DNA from: Gracilaria domingensis
Taxonomy: Eukaryota > Rhodophyta > Florideophyceae > Gracilariales > Gracilariaceae
Direction of reading: 5' to 3'
Assembly (NCBI GenBank): GCA_022539475.1
Contig: VCMS01000028.1
Location: forward strand, 154,534-218,533
Length of the DNA: 64,000 bases
Shown here: positions 1-9,775 of the stretch, one piece after another
Layout of the letters: each line of letters starts with the position of its first letter
Numbering within the stretch: the first letter of the stretch is position 1
The notes under the pieces: model-generated
What the model was told of the DNA's origin: nothing
Database searches by the model: none
Seen by the model: only the letters and a program-made list of their open reading frames with translations
Program-made: the position numbers and the translations under genes

Positions 1-41
1 AGACACCGACAAGTGTTAAAGCCATTTCTCACCCCGCAATC

Positions 42-368
42 TTATCGTGATGGAAATATACCAGGGTATACTGCGACCAAGAGCCTTTTCTGAGCTGGTG
101 TACCTTTGTAATTACTTCCTGACTTCAGTTCTCCAAAAGTCGCCGGTATCTTAACGGGGCTCGTCAAAGCTTCGATAAGATCAATGACGGCCACGTTCGT
201 TGACTTTTTTATATTTGTATGCCAAGCCCAGAGACAGTTGCGTTCCAGCTGAAACTTAATTTCACTACTCTTTATTAGAGACATCATGTCCAACATTACA
301 GAAAACGTTGCAGGCACCGCCGCCTGGTTGGACCACTCACTGATGATATCCAGGAAACACGAACTCAT
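42..368 (-). CDS. Small unidentified reading frame, possibly an exon
   Basis: An open frame of 108 codons with an ATG at 368. I recognise no domain. The composition is protein-like (mixed hydrophobic and charged, not low complexity), but the frame is short and lies at the window edge, so it may be one exon of a gene running off the left end, or chance. It would diverge from RAB3GAP1, whose start is about 500 bases away. Nothing else in 1-862 supports a gene; bases 369-862 would be the shared upstream region. Confidence 0.25.
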   Translation of the reverse strand: MSSCFLDIISEWSNQAAVPATFSVMLDMMSLIKSSEIKFQLERNCLWAWHTNIKKSTNVAVIDLIEALTSPVKIPATFGELKSGSNYKGTPAQKRLLVAVYPGIFPSR

Positions 369-862
369 CTATTCAACCGGTCACCTGGTCGAGCATAGGC
401 AAGAAGTTCATGAGCTCAAGTATCGAGTGTCTAGTAGAGTTCGACCACCACAGTCATGACGTCATAGCCACACGCGTGCGCACCTGGAAACCACGTTTCT
501 AACAAATTAAGTCAGAGGTCAGGGCGAGCGGGCCAAGAATCCGGAGTGGATTCAGCTTTCTAGGAAGAACAGAGCAAATAACAGATGCAATCCGCGTGTT
601 CCATGCAGTCTGCCCTACAATACTAAACCCCCGCACCCTTCAGTCTCTTTGTATGAAGAGCGATATTCCTCACAACTCGCAAGCAGACTACATTGTTTAT
701 CACATACCTGACTTTTGGAATACGGAACAGGCACCGCCATTTTGACACTGTGCCGTTCATCCGACAACGGACTTTTGTCGCCCCACAGCTTCAACTTCGG
801 AATTGCACTCATTTATATCGGAAACCTTGTGCTGCAAACAGTACAGTCAATCTCCTGTACTT

Positions 863-3583
863 ATGGGAGCCAATTATGATATTCTCCCGAGCCCCAGTGC
901 AGACGAACTCATTGATTTCACGTGCGCGTCACCATGGGAACGATTGGCGCTGGATATTGAATTAGAACTAAGATCATGGGGTCTCCATGATGGTCAACAT
1001 TCAACAGGTCAAGTCCATGACAGAATACTTACGCCACCAGCCAGAAAGAGCAGTGGGTCTACTCTGGAGCCGCCCCCAATTGCAGTGAGCCAAATTTCTT
1101 TCGGTGATCGTGAACTAGCCCTGCAACTCAGAGCATGGACCCCCACCAACACATTGGATGCGGTTCCGTTGGAACGGCTGCTAGGTGTCACGGAGTGCGT
1201 ATTACTCACAGCAAGCAATCCAGATGGGATTGCTGCGAACGACGGCTCGGATGCTTCTGTTCTATTGTCCGCGATGTCAGTGGCGGCATCTGCTTGTGGA
1301 TGCCCTGTTCCCATGATTGTGCCCGTCGGACGTCCGAGCTCATTGCGTTTCATCGGCCGGCAATTGTATCCTTCACACAAGCGTTTCTCTTGTGACTACA
1401 ATCATCACACTCCAGTAGATTTCTCTCACTTGGCTGGTCTTCTACATCTTTTTCAGAACAAGCGTTCGTCAGCGCGACGTTTGGGTCCACCGCGCAGTAG
1501 CGATGCGAATATCTGTGCAAAGTTCACGTATGACTGGAACGACTTTTCATTTAGACTGACTCCAACTCCTGGCTCGTTTGCTTCGGAACGAAGGTTATCT
1601 GCTGTGCAGGTAGGAGCACTGAACGAATCGGACCCTGTTGTACGAATTCAAGTAACAGCGATATGGGACGAGTTTCCCGCAACTGATTTGCAACACACTG
1701 AAGTATTGGCGGGAATGCCCGCTTCAACAGCATCACGACTTCGTTTGTATCCGCCGAAGGACCTGGTTAAAGAGATTGCGAGTGCATCAATTCCTTCGCT
1801 GCGGATTCCCATGACAACACCCTCGCGATCGAACCTGCGCTTGGCGCAGATTGCGGCGAACATGAGGGAGAACTACCTCCCAGCCGCGCCTCTTGCGGTC
1901 GTGGACGTAATGAAAATAGTGCACAGTCGCCACGATGGAAAACCGGAGATGTCACCTCGTCGTTCGCATTTGCATGGAGATGAGCGTTCTCACTCTCCAA
2001 GGGTGGGGCGCTCTCCGGCGCCTTCAGCTCTGGATGAGTACCTTGTACAGGTGGCGGAGTACGTTGCGGCTGCGGCGATTCAGGATGACAGAATTGATGA
2101 GGAATTCCTGACGTCTGCCGTTGCTACTTTGTTTGAAATGGACCCTGGTCGAGGCATTATGAGTGACGTGGTGGATGCTCTCGGGCCGAACGGCTCGGAA
2201 ATGACAGTCCTAGAGCGAGTTAGTCGGCTGCTTGGAGCGTGTGATACCGTCAACGCGGCGCAAAAGCTATGGAACTTGTTTCTGGATGGGATAGAAGTGC
2301 ATTGGGAGCAACAGTGGATCGTGTGCGGCGTTCCATTTAGCATGGAAGCCGGACCCGACCATAACGAAAGCCTGGTCACACAAAAGCTACAAATGATCAA
2401 CTGCTGCGTGGAACGGAGAAGACGCGAAGCAGCGGGACTGGCCGTCTCCGTGGCTGGGTTGGGAAGAAACGAAATGGGAAGGAAGAAACTGCTGGAGGGC
2501 GTAGAGCTGATTGGCGCGAACGAAAGTGGTGGACATGAAAAGGTGTCTGAAGAGGACAGACAAGTTTGGGAGCCGTACGTACAACCGCACGTGTTGGTGA
2601 CGCGCGACATGATTGAGGAGGAACTGAAGAGAATGGTGAGACGGGCAGAAAGCAACCATCAGAGCGAGCGAAACGACGAAGTGGAAGCGCGAAGACAGTC
2701 GCTCACTCTGAAGAGCGACATGATGGCGTTCAAGGCTGCAAACCCAAAGGCCAGCATGGCAGACTTTGTGCGATGGTTCTCGCCTTCGGACTGGATCACA
2801 GACGATGACGGCGAGGACGTGAACAAGCTGGACGCAAGCGCGGGACGGCAGGAAAGCGACACGGCGGGCGCAGGTGGGCACAGCAACAGTTTTGAAAGCA
2901 CAAGGACAGGTCGGAGGGGGCGGCTGAGCACGCGAATGAGCCAATCAGGAAATGTGTGGGAGCGGCTGTGGCAGGGCGCCGAGAAGTTGGCTGCAAGCAA
3001 GCAGGAGCCGCTGTTCGACGCAAGCGCGCACGGAAGCAAGGCTCTGGCGGACTTGAGGGCAATGCCCATGACGCAGGTGCTGTTGCACCTGTGCGTGATT
3101 CAGGCAGCCAGCACAACGAGGGTTCTTTACAAGGCGTTCCAACGGCCGCCGACTCTAGCTACGGTGAAGGGGACGATCGAGCACGCAAAGCACGCGATCG
3201 CAGACGTGTGCGCCAGGCTACGGCTGGACAACACGGAGGTGGCGGAGATGGGTCGGGTGGCGGCGGCGCTGGACGCGGTGGCGGTGGCGGAGCACTCGGC
3301 GCTGGTGGCCACGTCGGTGCTGACCAAGCTGCCACCGATCGACACGATGGGCTGCATCGTGGACCGGATTGCGTGCGGCGAGCACGCGGAGGTGGCGGAC
3401 GAGAAGGACAAGAAGCTGGTGATCCGCATGGCCGGGCTGGACGACGGCGGGTGGCGCAGCGTGATGCTGCCGGAGCGGCGGGAGTTTGCGGTGCGCGGGG
3501 AGGACGGGGATCGAATGTACATCCGGCTGAGCAACGAGGAGTTTCGCGTGGCGTTCCGACTCGGGTTGGATTATTCTGTGTGA
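863..3583 (+). CDS. RAB3GAP1: Rab3 GTPase-activating protein catalytic subunit (RAB3GAP1-like)
   Basis: About 906 residues, close to the roughly 980 of the animal protein. RAB3GAP1 with RAB3GAP2 is known as a Rab GAP for Rab3 and a GEF for Rab18, acting in secretion, ER shape and autophagy. The N-terminus (IDFTCASPWERL) matches the family start 'ITDFTTASEWERF' from memory. A central block near residues 469-515 (LWNLFLDGIEVHWEQQW then KLQMINCCVERRR) and the hallmark FKAANPKASMADFVRWFSP near 620-641 are diagnostic; the Arg in FVRW corresponds, from memory, to the essential arginine of human RAB3GAP1. The C-terminus ends with the family-type block MYIRLSNEEFRVAFRLG. The ATG at 863 is chosen because the upstream extension has only a TTG and the family homology begins just after 863. 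No intron is visible. Confidence 0.86.
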   Translation: MGANYDILPSPSADELIDFTCASPWERLALDIELELRSWGLHDGQHSTGQVHDRILTPPARKSSGSTLEPPPIAVSQISFGDRELALQLRAWTPTNTLDAVPLERLLGVTECVLLTASNPDGIAANDGSDASVLLSAMSVAASACGCPVPMIVPVGRPSSLRFIGRQLYPSHKRFSCDYNHHTPVDFSHLAGLLHLFQNKRSSARRLGPPRSSDANICAKFTYDWNDFSFRLTPTPGSFASERRLSAVQVGALNESDPVVRIQVTAIWDEFPATDLQHTEVLAGMPASTASRLRLYPPKDLVKEIASASIPSLRIPMTTPSRSNLRLAQIAANMRENYLPAAPLAVVDVMKIVHSRHDGKPEMSPRRSHLHGDERSHSPRVGRSPAPSALDEYLVQVAEYVAAAAIQDDRIDEEFLTSAVATLFEMDPGRGIMSDVVDALGPNGSEMTVLERVSRLLGACDTVNAAQKLWNLFLDGIEVHWEQQWIVCGVPFSMEAGPDHNESLVTQKLQMINCCVERRRREAAGLAVSVAGLGRNEMGRKKLLEGVELIGANESGGHEKVSEEDRQVWEPYVQPHVLVTRDMIEEELKRMVRRAESNHQSERNDEVEARRQSLTLKSDMMAFKAANPKASMADFVRWFSPSDWITDDDGEDVNKLDASAGRQESDTAGAGGHSNSFESTRTGRRGRLSTRMSQSGNVWERLWQGAEKLAASKQEPLFDASAHGSKALADLRAMPMTQVLLHLCVIQAASTTRVLYKAFQRPPTLATVKGTIEHAKHAIADVCARLRLDNTEVAEMGRVAAALDAVAVAEHSALVATSVLTKLPPIDTMGCIVDRIACGEHAEVADEKDKKLVIRMAGLDDGGWRSVMLPERREFAVRGEDGDRMYIRLSNEEFRVAFRLGLDYSV

Positions 3584-3633
3584 GCGTTCAACGAGTGAGG
3601 TGCGATTGCTAGTCCGAGTTTGGCGGCGGCGCG

Positions 3634-4218
3634 TCAGCACGCGTGAAGCTTGCAGATGGGGCACAACGAACGCCTCTTGAGCCATGCGTCCACGCACTGC
3701 GCGCACGGCAAGCGCGCGACAAACGCGGGGGGGGAAGCGGTCAGCACTTGGGGCGGGAAGACAGCAGCGGGTGGATGCGGACGTACCTCGGTGTGGAACA
3801 AGTGATCGCACGGCAGTCGGCGAAGCGTCTCGCCGCGCTGATACGGCGCGAGGCAAATGGCGCACTTGTCGTGGGCGTCGTGGTCGGCGCCCTCGGCGTG
3901 GCGGCCGGGCGCGTCGGCGGCGGCGGGGGCGGCGGGGGCGGCGGGGGCGGCGACCACCTCGGTGGGCAGCGCGCGGATGACGGAGTCGGCGGCGCCGTGC
4001 GGCACAAAGCGCGCCAGCAGCATGTCGAGCAGGATGGACAGCAGCCCGGTGGGCTCGTGGATGCGGCGCGGCAGGCACGCCCGCAGCGCGTGCGCGGCGG
4101 CGTGCGGCAGCGCGGCGGCGGCGCGCGGCGGCGCGGCGGGCGGCGCCAGCTTGCTGCGCGGCGGCGCGCGCGGCGCGGCGTCCACAAAGTCCAGAAAGTC
4201 GAACAGCAGCAGGTCCAT
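3634..4218 (-). CDS. RING-H2 zinc-finger protein, probable E3 ubiquitin ligase, one intron
   Basis: Reading from an ATG at 4218, removal of an intron at 3697-3786 (90 nt, donor GTACGT, acceptor GCGCAG) gives 164 residues. Splicing restores a perfect RING-H2 finger at residues 119-159: C119, C122, C137, H139, H142, C145, C156 and C159, spacing C-x2-C-x14-C-x-H-x2-H-x2-C-x10-C-x2-C. Without splicing, 30 residues separate HTE from the sixth ligand, so the intron call rests on protein logic as well as splice signals. The intron is a multiple of three with no stop, so the unspliced frame stays open. RING-H2 proteins bring E2-ubiquitin to substrates; the substrate here is unknown. Residues 1-110 are hydrophobic and alanine/proline-rich without a recognised domain. 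The frame stays open upstream to 4545, but that part is GC-driven low complexity. Confidence 0.85.
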   Translation of the reverse strand: MDLLLFDFLDFVDAAPRAPPRSKLAPPAAPPRAAAALPHAAAHALRACLPRRIHEPTGLLSILLDMLLARFVPHGAADSVIRALPTEVVAAPAAPAAPAAADAPGRHAEGADHDAHDKCAICLAPYQRGETLRRLPCDHLFHTEVRPHPPAAVFPPQVLTASPPAFVARLPCAQCVDAWLKRRSLCPICKLHAC

Positions 4219-4705
4219 GGCGGCGCGCCAGCGCCCGCCCGCGGCGCGCGCGCGCGCGCCGCCGGCGCGCACATAAGCGGCGCGCGGCGCGCGGAGCGCG
4301 GGCGGCGGCGGCGCGGCGCGGCGCGGAAAGCGGCGTGAATCTGCGCCAGCAAGCGGCGCGCGCGCGCGGCGCGCTGTCGCTGTCGATACGCGCGCCCGTT
4401 CCGCACCGGCGCGGCGCGCGCATACAGCGGCTGACAGCCGCGCGCGCGCGCGCGCCATTGGGCGCCAAATTCGGCGCGCGCCGCGCGGCGGCGCCAACTG
4501 CCGCCGCGCTGGCGACAGCTGCTTACCCGCTTGCCGCGCCGCCACTTACAACTGCGCGCCGCGCCACCGCGCCCGCCGCCCCCCCCCCGCCCCCCCCGCC
4601 GCTCCCGCGAGATTCGTTTCCCCGCACCCCCATACACTCCACGCAACAACAACACCCCCCCCCCCCCCACCGCTACCGCCCCAACCATACCCCACCCCCA
4701 CCGCC
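4219..4705. promoter_or_regulatory. GC-rich divergent promoter between the RING-H2 gene and the gene at 4706
   Basis: 487 bases between two divergent starts. The part next to the RING gene is dominated by GCGCGC runs (4230-4560). The part before 4706 holds long C tracts (about 4575-4600 and 4655-4668) and CAACAACA, so it is strongly strand-asymmetric. No TATA box was seen. The assignment as a shared promoter comes from position and composition only. Confidence 0.5.
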
Positions 4706-6235
4706 ATGCGCTCACCGCCGCCGCCGCCGCCGGCGCTGCAGAACGTGCTCGTGAACCGGCCCGGCGCCGCCGGCGTGGTGGCGCGGCGCGACAACCTGCT
4801 CACCGCGGCCGTGTTCGCGGCCGAGGACGCGCACGACGCGCGCTCGTCGCGCTCGCGCTCCGTCTTCGCGCGCATGCAGCGCAAGATGAGCCGGCTGAGC
4901 GACACGCTGCGCCGGCGCAGCCGCGCCGAGCGCCGCGCGCCCACGCAGCTGGTGCCGGCGCACCACGTCGCCTTCGACCGCAACGGGCACGCGTCGCCGG
5001 CGGCGGCGCCGCCGCCCGCGGGCGCCGCGGCGGCGGCGCACGCGCCGTCGTCCAACCTGTCGGACGCGCTGGCCAGCCAGGTGCTGCTGCACCGCGAGCG
5101 CATGCTGCGCGTGGAGCGCCAGCACCGCGAGCGCCGCCTGGCCGAGCTGCGCTTCGACGACATTGACGACGACGACGCCGACAACGACGAGTTTGGCGCG
5201 GCGTCCATGAGGGAGCCGCTGAGCCGCCGCGTGCGCCAGGTGGGCGCGCGCGAGGACGACGACACGCTGCTCATGCTGCCGCGCGTGGCGTCCGTGTCGT
5301 TCTCGGCCGGCGGCGAGTCGGCGCGCAGCGACACGCCAAAGGTGCGCCACCTGCCGCGCGTGTCGGGGCTGATGCCCACGCGCGCGTCGCCGCGCCACCC
5401 GTCGTCGCCCATGGCGTCCGGCAGCCCCGTGTCGTCCACGGCGCGCTCGGGCAGCGCGAGCGTCGGCAGCACCGGCCGCCGCAGCAGCGAGCGGCAGCAC
5501 GCGCTCGGGCGGCGCGCCTCCGGCGCCTCCGGCGCCAGCAGCGCGCACGCGCCGCGCCACGCCATGTACCGGCTGCCCACGGCGCTGTTCGACCGCGACG
5601 TGGAGAAGGAAATGGAGAGCGCCATCGTGGAGGTGGCGTCCGACGGCGGCGAGTCGGACAGCAGCTCGGACGCGCAGCTCCGGCGGCGGCGCGAGAGGCG
5701 CATCCCCGGCTTCAGCTTTGAAGTGAGTAGCAGTAGAGCCATGTCCGACGTGCACCACGAGATGCGAGTGCCTCGCGCGCAGCCGTTTGCGCGCCGCGCC
5801 AACTCCTCGCTGTACACACCAAACACTGACAGTGACGGCGGCGCCAGCTCGCAGAGCAACGACGACGCCGACGCCAACGACAGGGACAAGCACAACGACA
5901 ACGACAGCGGCCGCGCGCGCGCGGCGCTGGACGAAGAAAAAAAAAAGTGCACAGCCGGGAGCTGCGAGATGTTTGAGGACGACTACCTGAGCTTTCAGGG
6001 CGGCTTCCGCTCCAGCTCGTCGGAGCGGGCGCCGCAGCACCAAAGCATGAGCTCGCTGCTGCGGTCCAAGCGCATCTCGTCGGTGACGGAGTCGCGCTCC
6101 GACGACTCGGACCAGCTGGCGGAGCTGCGCAAGGGCGGCGGCTCGTCGCGGCGCGGCGTGGGGCGGCGGCTGCTGCTGGGGTCGCGCCGGCGGCGCCGGC
6201 CGCGCTCGCTGTCGGCGCCGCGCGGCGGCGGGTGA
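4706..6235 (+). CDS. Hypothetical Ser/Arg-rich, probably disordered protein
   Basis: 509 residues from the ATG at 4706, the first ATG after a long C-rich leader. No family recognised. It is strongly biased: an Arg-rich stretch near residues 45-75 (repeated RSRS and RRRS), Ala/Pro-rich linkers, acidic clusters (DDIDDDDADNDE near 152-163), Ser/Asp clusters, and a basic C-terminus with arginine runs. It looks like a regulatory or scaffold protein with many phosphorylation-type Ser contexts, but no function can be assigned. A GTGAGT inside the frame near 5722 could be a donor, but no matching acceptor was convincing. Third-position GC is very high, like its neighbours, so the reverse-strand frames here are shadows. 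Confidence 0.6.
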   Translation: MRSPPPPPPALQNVLVNRPGAAGVVARRDNLLTAAVFAAEDAHDARSSRSRSVFARMQRKMSRLSDTLRRRSRAERRAPTQLVPAHHVAFDRNGHASPAAAPPPAGAAAAAHAPSSNLSDALASQVLLHRERMLRVERQHRERRLAELRFDDIDDDDADNDEFGAASMREPLSRRVRQVGAREDDDTLLMLPRVASVSFSAGGESARSDTPKVRHLPRVSGLMPTRASPRHPSSPMASGSPVSSTARSGSASVGSTGRRSSERQHALGRRASGASGASSAHAPRHAMYRLPTALFDRDVEKEMESAIVEVASDGGESDSSSDAQLRRRRERRIPGFSFEVSSSRAMSDVHHEMRVPRAQPFARRANSSLYTPNTDSDGGASSQSNDDADANDRDKHNDNDSGRARAALDEEKKKCTAGSCEMFEDDYLSFQGGFRSSSSERAPQHQSMSSLLRSKRISSVTESRSDDSDQLAELRKGGGSSRRGVGRRLLLGSRRRRRPRSLSAPRGGG

Positions 6236-6542
6236 GGCGCCGCGGGCGGCGCTCGCTCAGGGAGAGGCGCGCTGCTGCGAGCAGAGGCGCGTTGTGAGAG
6301 GCGAACAGTTGTTTAGAGAGGGGAGTTGTTAGCTTAGGCGCCGGGCGCTGAGTGTCGCTATTTTCGTTTTCGACGAGCGCTGTATCATTTCTGCCATGCG
6401 CTCCGCGCTCCGCGCGCCGCGCCGCGCCGCTCCTCCCCCGCCCCCCCCGCCGACGCGCGCGCCTTACGGTCCATCGCGGCAGTTTGTCGCGCGCCGCCTC
6501 TCACGAGCCTCGCAGCAAACAGCGCGCGGAAAACGCGCGCGC
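6236..6542. other. Convergent intergenic spacer, no gene seen
   Basis: 307 bases between the 3' ends of the 4706-6235 gene and the cytochrome b5 reductase gene. It is GC-rich with short AGAGGCGCG direct repeats at 6260-6300. No polyadenylation signal is obvious. Confidence 0.6.
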
Positions 6543-7400
6543 TCAGAACTTGAACAGCTGCGAGTCCGCGTAGCCCATCTCGGCCAGCACGCCCTTCATC
6601 GCCTTGTTCATCGGCGGCGGCCCGCACAGCAGCGCCAGCGTGTCGCCGTCCGGCGCGCCGAAGCGCTCGTCCAGAATGGCGCGCGTGACGAAGCCCACGC
6701 CGCCGCGCCAGCCGCGCGGCGGCTTGTTGAGCACGTAGTACACGGAGAAGCGCTCCTCCGCCTCGGCCAGCTCGTCCAGCTCGGCGCGCAGCAGCATGTC
6801 GCGCTCGCTCACGTTGGCAAACACCAGCGACACGCGCGTGCGGTCCGCCTCGTCGGCCAGCACCGCCCGCAACAGCTGCCACATGGGCGTGATGCCCGTG
6901 CCGCCGCACACCATGTTGAGGCGCTTGTACGCGTTGCGCTCGTACGTGAAGCGCCCCAGCGGCCCGCGCACCTCCACGCTCTGCCCCACGCGCAGCGCGT
7001 CCAGGTGGCGCGACATGAGGCCGTGCGGCGGCGGGTACACCTTGACCATGAGCTCAAAGTGGCCGGCGGCGCCCGGCGCCGAGATGGGCGTGTAGGGCCG
7101 CCGCACCTCCTTGCCGTCCACAAACGCGCGCAGCGAGATGTGGCGCCCCAGCGGCAGCCCGAGCCGCGCGCGCTCGGTGGGCAGCGCGAAGCGGAACACG
7201 CGCGTGTTGTGCGACACCTGCCGCTTCTCCACCAGCACGAACGGCTGCCACACGGTGGTCAGCGCGCCGCCGCTGCTGGTGGACGCCGCCGCGAACACGA
7301 TCTGCGACACGCCCACCAGCAGCACGGCCACGCAGGTGGCCGCCACCACGCCGGGGTTGTGGCGCGCGTAGTCGAGCACCTGGTCCACGATGCTGGCCAT
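6543..7400 (-). CDS. NADH-cytochrome b5 reductase, membrane-anchored
   Basis: 285 residues from the ATG at 7400. The enzyme passes electrons from NADH through FAD to cytochrome b5, for fatty-acid desaturation, sterol synthesis and related reductions at the ER or outer mitochondrial membrane. An N-terminal hydrophobic anchor lies at about residues 17-38. The FAD-binding motif RPYTPIS is at 101-107, the second flavin segment GLMSRHLDALRVGQ at 127-140, the NADH-binding GGTGITP at 166-172, and CGPPPM at 259-264; the C-terminus ends in an aromatic residue (FKF) as is usual. All core motifs are intact and the length is normal for CBR1-type enzymes. The frame is open further upstream into GCGCGC promoter sequence, but family homology stops near 7400. 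Confidence 0.94.
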   Translation of the reverse strand: MASIVDQVLDYARHNPGVVAATCVAVLLVGVSQIVFAAASTSSGGALTTVWQPFVLVEKRQVSHNTRVFRFALPTERARLGLPLGRHISLRAFVDGKEVRRPYTPISAPGAAGHFELMVKVYPPPHGLMSRHLDALRVGQSVEVRGPLGRFTYERNAYKRLNMVCGGTGITPMWQLLRAVLADEADRTRVSLVFANVSERDMLLRAELDELAEAEERFSVYYVLNKPPRGWRGGVGFVTRAILDERFGAPDGDTLALLCGPPPMNKAMKGVLAEMGYADSQLFKF

Positions 7401-7996
7401 GGCGAGTTGAGCGCGTCGTCGTCGCGGCGTCGCGGCGTCGCGTCGTCGCGTCGTCGCGTCGTCGCGCCGCGCGCCCGCCGCCGCCGATGCCGCCGCCCAA
7501 AAGGCGCGCGCGCGAGAGCGCGCGTTTATTTGAAAATCACACGCGCCGACGCGTGAGTGACGCGCACGGCGCGCGCACGGCGCGCACGGCGCGCGCGCCG
7601 CGCCGCCATCGGCGCCGCGCGCGGATGCAGCCGCTGTATATCTGCCCGCGCGCGCGCGCCAAACTGCCAGCGCGCCGCCCTCAAACGCGCGCGCCTGAGC
7701 GCCGCCCTCAAACGCGCGCGCCGCCGCGCCGCGTGCGCGTTTGAGACGCCGCGTTTGAGACGCGCCCAAACTGAGAGCGCCGCCGCCCCGCCCCAATTGA
7801 GCCGCTCCGCCCCAATTGAGCCGCTCCGCGCCATGACCACCGCGCGTCTATTTAACGCCGCCGCGTGCCGTGCGTCGCTACTCTCACGCCGCCCGCCCGT
7901 GCGTCGCTTATTCCCCCCGCTTCCCCCGCCCCCCCCCCTCCCCCAACCCCGCCACGCCTCCTCTCTCTCCTTATCATACTTTGTTATATTTACGCA
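7401..7996. promoter_or_regulatory. GC-island divergent promoter with short repeats
   Basis: 596 bases between two divergent starts. Near 7430-7470 is a CGTCGTCG-type repeat; 7480-7760 is saturated with GCGCGC, with TCAAACGCGCGCG occurring twice (7681, 7708) and the inverse GCGTTTGAGACGC nearby. At 7791-7828 a 19-bp unit (CCCCAATTGAGCCGCTCCG) is perfectly duplicated in tandem. An AT-rich, pyrimidine-rich stretch directly precedes the ATG at 7997. Confidence 0.5.
7791..7828 (+). repeat. Perfect 19-bp tandem duplication in a promoter
   Basis: Two exact adjacent copies of a 19-bp unit containing CAATTG, at 7791-7809 and 7810-7828. It lies about 170 bp upstream of the ATG at 7997 and could be a duplicated factor-binding site; this is inference. 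Confidence 0.8.
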
Positions 7997-9622
7997 ATGG
8001 TGGTCGACGTTCCGCGACTCGGCTTCTACAAGCAGCCCCTCTGCTACAGCTGCGCCCACGGCGGCCTGCCGCGCTCCTGCTGCTACGGCGTCTCCATGAC
8101 GCGCACCATCACGCCCCGCACCAACACAGTCGCCCACCTCACCCGCTGTCGGCCAGAATCGCTGCACCCCCCCGCCCCCTCCCAACGCAACGCCTTGCAA
8201 CGCACCCTCGCTGTCATCTCCGACATGTTCGCCCTGTACAACCTCTACTTCGGCATGGCCGTGCTCGAGTTGGAGCGCCTTGGCATATACTCGCTCCACT
8301 CCGAGCGCCACGTGGCCGCCGGCTGGGAAACCTTGCGCCAGCAACGCCTGGTGCCGCTCGTCATGACCGCCGTCAACTCGCTCGAGGTCGTCGTCCACGA
8401 TTTCGACGTCGTCGAGCAGTGCGGCCGCGATGACACCGCCGACTTCCTTGCCGGCCAATTGGACCGCGAACCGGGCACCCTCACAATTGTCATCACCTTG
8501 ATCAAGCTCATCAACCACGCGCCGTCGGATGAGCACCTGCCCTCCAAACTAGAGACCTCCGTCTCCAGATGGATGACATACAGGTTCCGTCACTCAGCTC
8601 ACCTCGACAGCTTGTTGCGCATTGAGGTCGACCGCATGGTCCAAATCATCAAAGAGTGCGACATGCCCGTGCTCCACTACCTCGACGTACGTGACAGCGT
8701 ACGTCGCGATCTTGGAGTCAACGAGCTCGACCTCATCGCAATTGCCATCCAGGCCGCCGCCGAAGCAGGCTACGAAGCTGTCGGCGACAAGTGGATTCGA
8801 GAAATCACCGTGCAGTTGTCCGCCGTGGGCAGGGGTATCCTCATCACACCCACTCCCACACCGCGGGGCATCATGCTCGGTCTGCTCGGACGCATGAACG
8901 TCGTTCACGGAACCTCCATACATGGGCTCCCAACTGGCGACCGCTGGTTTGCAGAAACAGAGGCGGAGTACTGCACCGATGCGCAGTCGCGCTTGAGCCT
9001 GTTGACCGAATTCCGATGTAGTGAACGTCATATGATTCGCCAACCAGTGCTCAAGCACTCCATCCGTGAAGTTCCTCGTTGGATGACAAAGTTGTTGACA
9101 AGTCTTATTCGAGGGGAGCACGAAGCATCGGACAAGGCCTACGCGGAGATGATGGCCATCAAGAATTCCGATGCTTCGCCGGATGGTCGCGAGAGCGCAG
9201 TGGTGTACGAACGCTTCTTCCGACGACTAGCGGATGAAGAAAGTAGTGGCAGATCCAGTATGCTGCGTAGGGTCGTGTCCATGAGGTCAATGGTGCGAAT
9301 GGCTGTCCACGCGGAGAATGCGAAGCAGTTTAACATGTTACTGGCAGGCAGAATCATCGGCACGTTTGAGATAGACCGATTGGTTATCAGAGGTCGTACA
9401 TGGCAGATGACGATCGATAAGAACGAAGCAGGACTTATTGAGACGCAGATGTCAGGTACGGACATGCCGTCAGACCTCATTGACGCCATCTTGAAAACGG
9501 TCCACGATACTCAACCACTGGACAACATTCAGGCCATTCCCAGTGGTAGTAGCATGGTATATATGTGGCCAATGACCCGCGTGGATAAGGGGGCGCATGC
9601 TGCCTGGCGCACGGAACCGTGA
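7997..9622 (+). CDS. Orphan protein, no recognised family
   Basis: 541 residues from the ATG at 7997; the upstream extension of the frame is promoter-like and has only a GTG. The N-terminus contains a cysteine cluster (CYSCAHGGLPRSCCYG near residues 13-28) that could bind metal. The rest is a well-mixed globular sequence with long predicted helices (a helical, hydrophobic stretch near 70-170) and ends WRTEP. Base composition changes from very GC-rich at the 5' end to moderate at the 3' end. I recognise no motif and see no clear similarity to the other orphan at 35940. It is convergent with NELF-C/D. Confidence 0.75.
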   Translation: MVVDVPRLGFYKQPLCYSCAHGGLPRSCCYGVSMTRTITPRTNTVAHLTRCRPESLHPPAPSQRNALQRTLAVISDMFALYNLYFGMAVLELERLGIYSLHSERHVAAGWETLRQQRLVPLVMTAVNSLEVVVHDFDVVEQCGRDDTADFLAGQLDREPGTLTIVITLIKLINHAPSDEHLPSKLETSVSRWMTYRFRHSAHLDSLLRIEVDRMVQIIKECDMPVLHYLDVRDSVRRDLGVNELDLIAIAIQAAAEAGYEAVGDKWIREITVQLSAVGRGILITPTPTPRGIMLGLLGRMNVVHGTSIHGLPTGDRWFAETEAEYCTDAQSRLSLLTEFRCSERHMIRQPVLKHSIREVPRWMTKLLTSLIRGEHEASDKAYAEMMAIKNSDASPDGRESAVVYERFFRRLADEESSGRSSMLRRVVSMRSMVRMAVHAENAKQFNMLLAGRIIGTFEIDRLVIRGRTWQMTIDKNEAGLIETQMSGTDMPSDLIDAILKTVHDTQPLDNIQAIPSGSSMVYMWPMTRVDKGAHAAWRTEP

Positions 9623-9775
9623 TTCCGAAGGCTGTCTTCTAACTGTTAACTGATCACTGTTGTAAACCTGACTTGATTCTCCGAATGCCCAATGATAACA
9701 TTATGCTTCGAGCCTCTTTTGACTCGCTTCCCGAAAGCGCACGTGCTACGCGATCCTGATTACTTCTTCGTGCAG

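Noticed and set aside
3218-4715. Several long open frames (up to 416 codons) over the RAB3GAP1 end and the RING gene
   Set aside because: They are Arg/Ala/Pro low-complexity translations of very GC-rich DNA, overlap genes supported by motifs, and have no family features.
4712-6043. Minus-strand frame of 443 codons opposite the gene at 4706
   Set aside because: Shadow of a GC-rich coding strand; the sequence is Arg/Ala/Val repetition without globular pattern.
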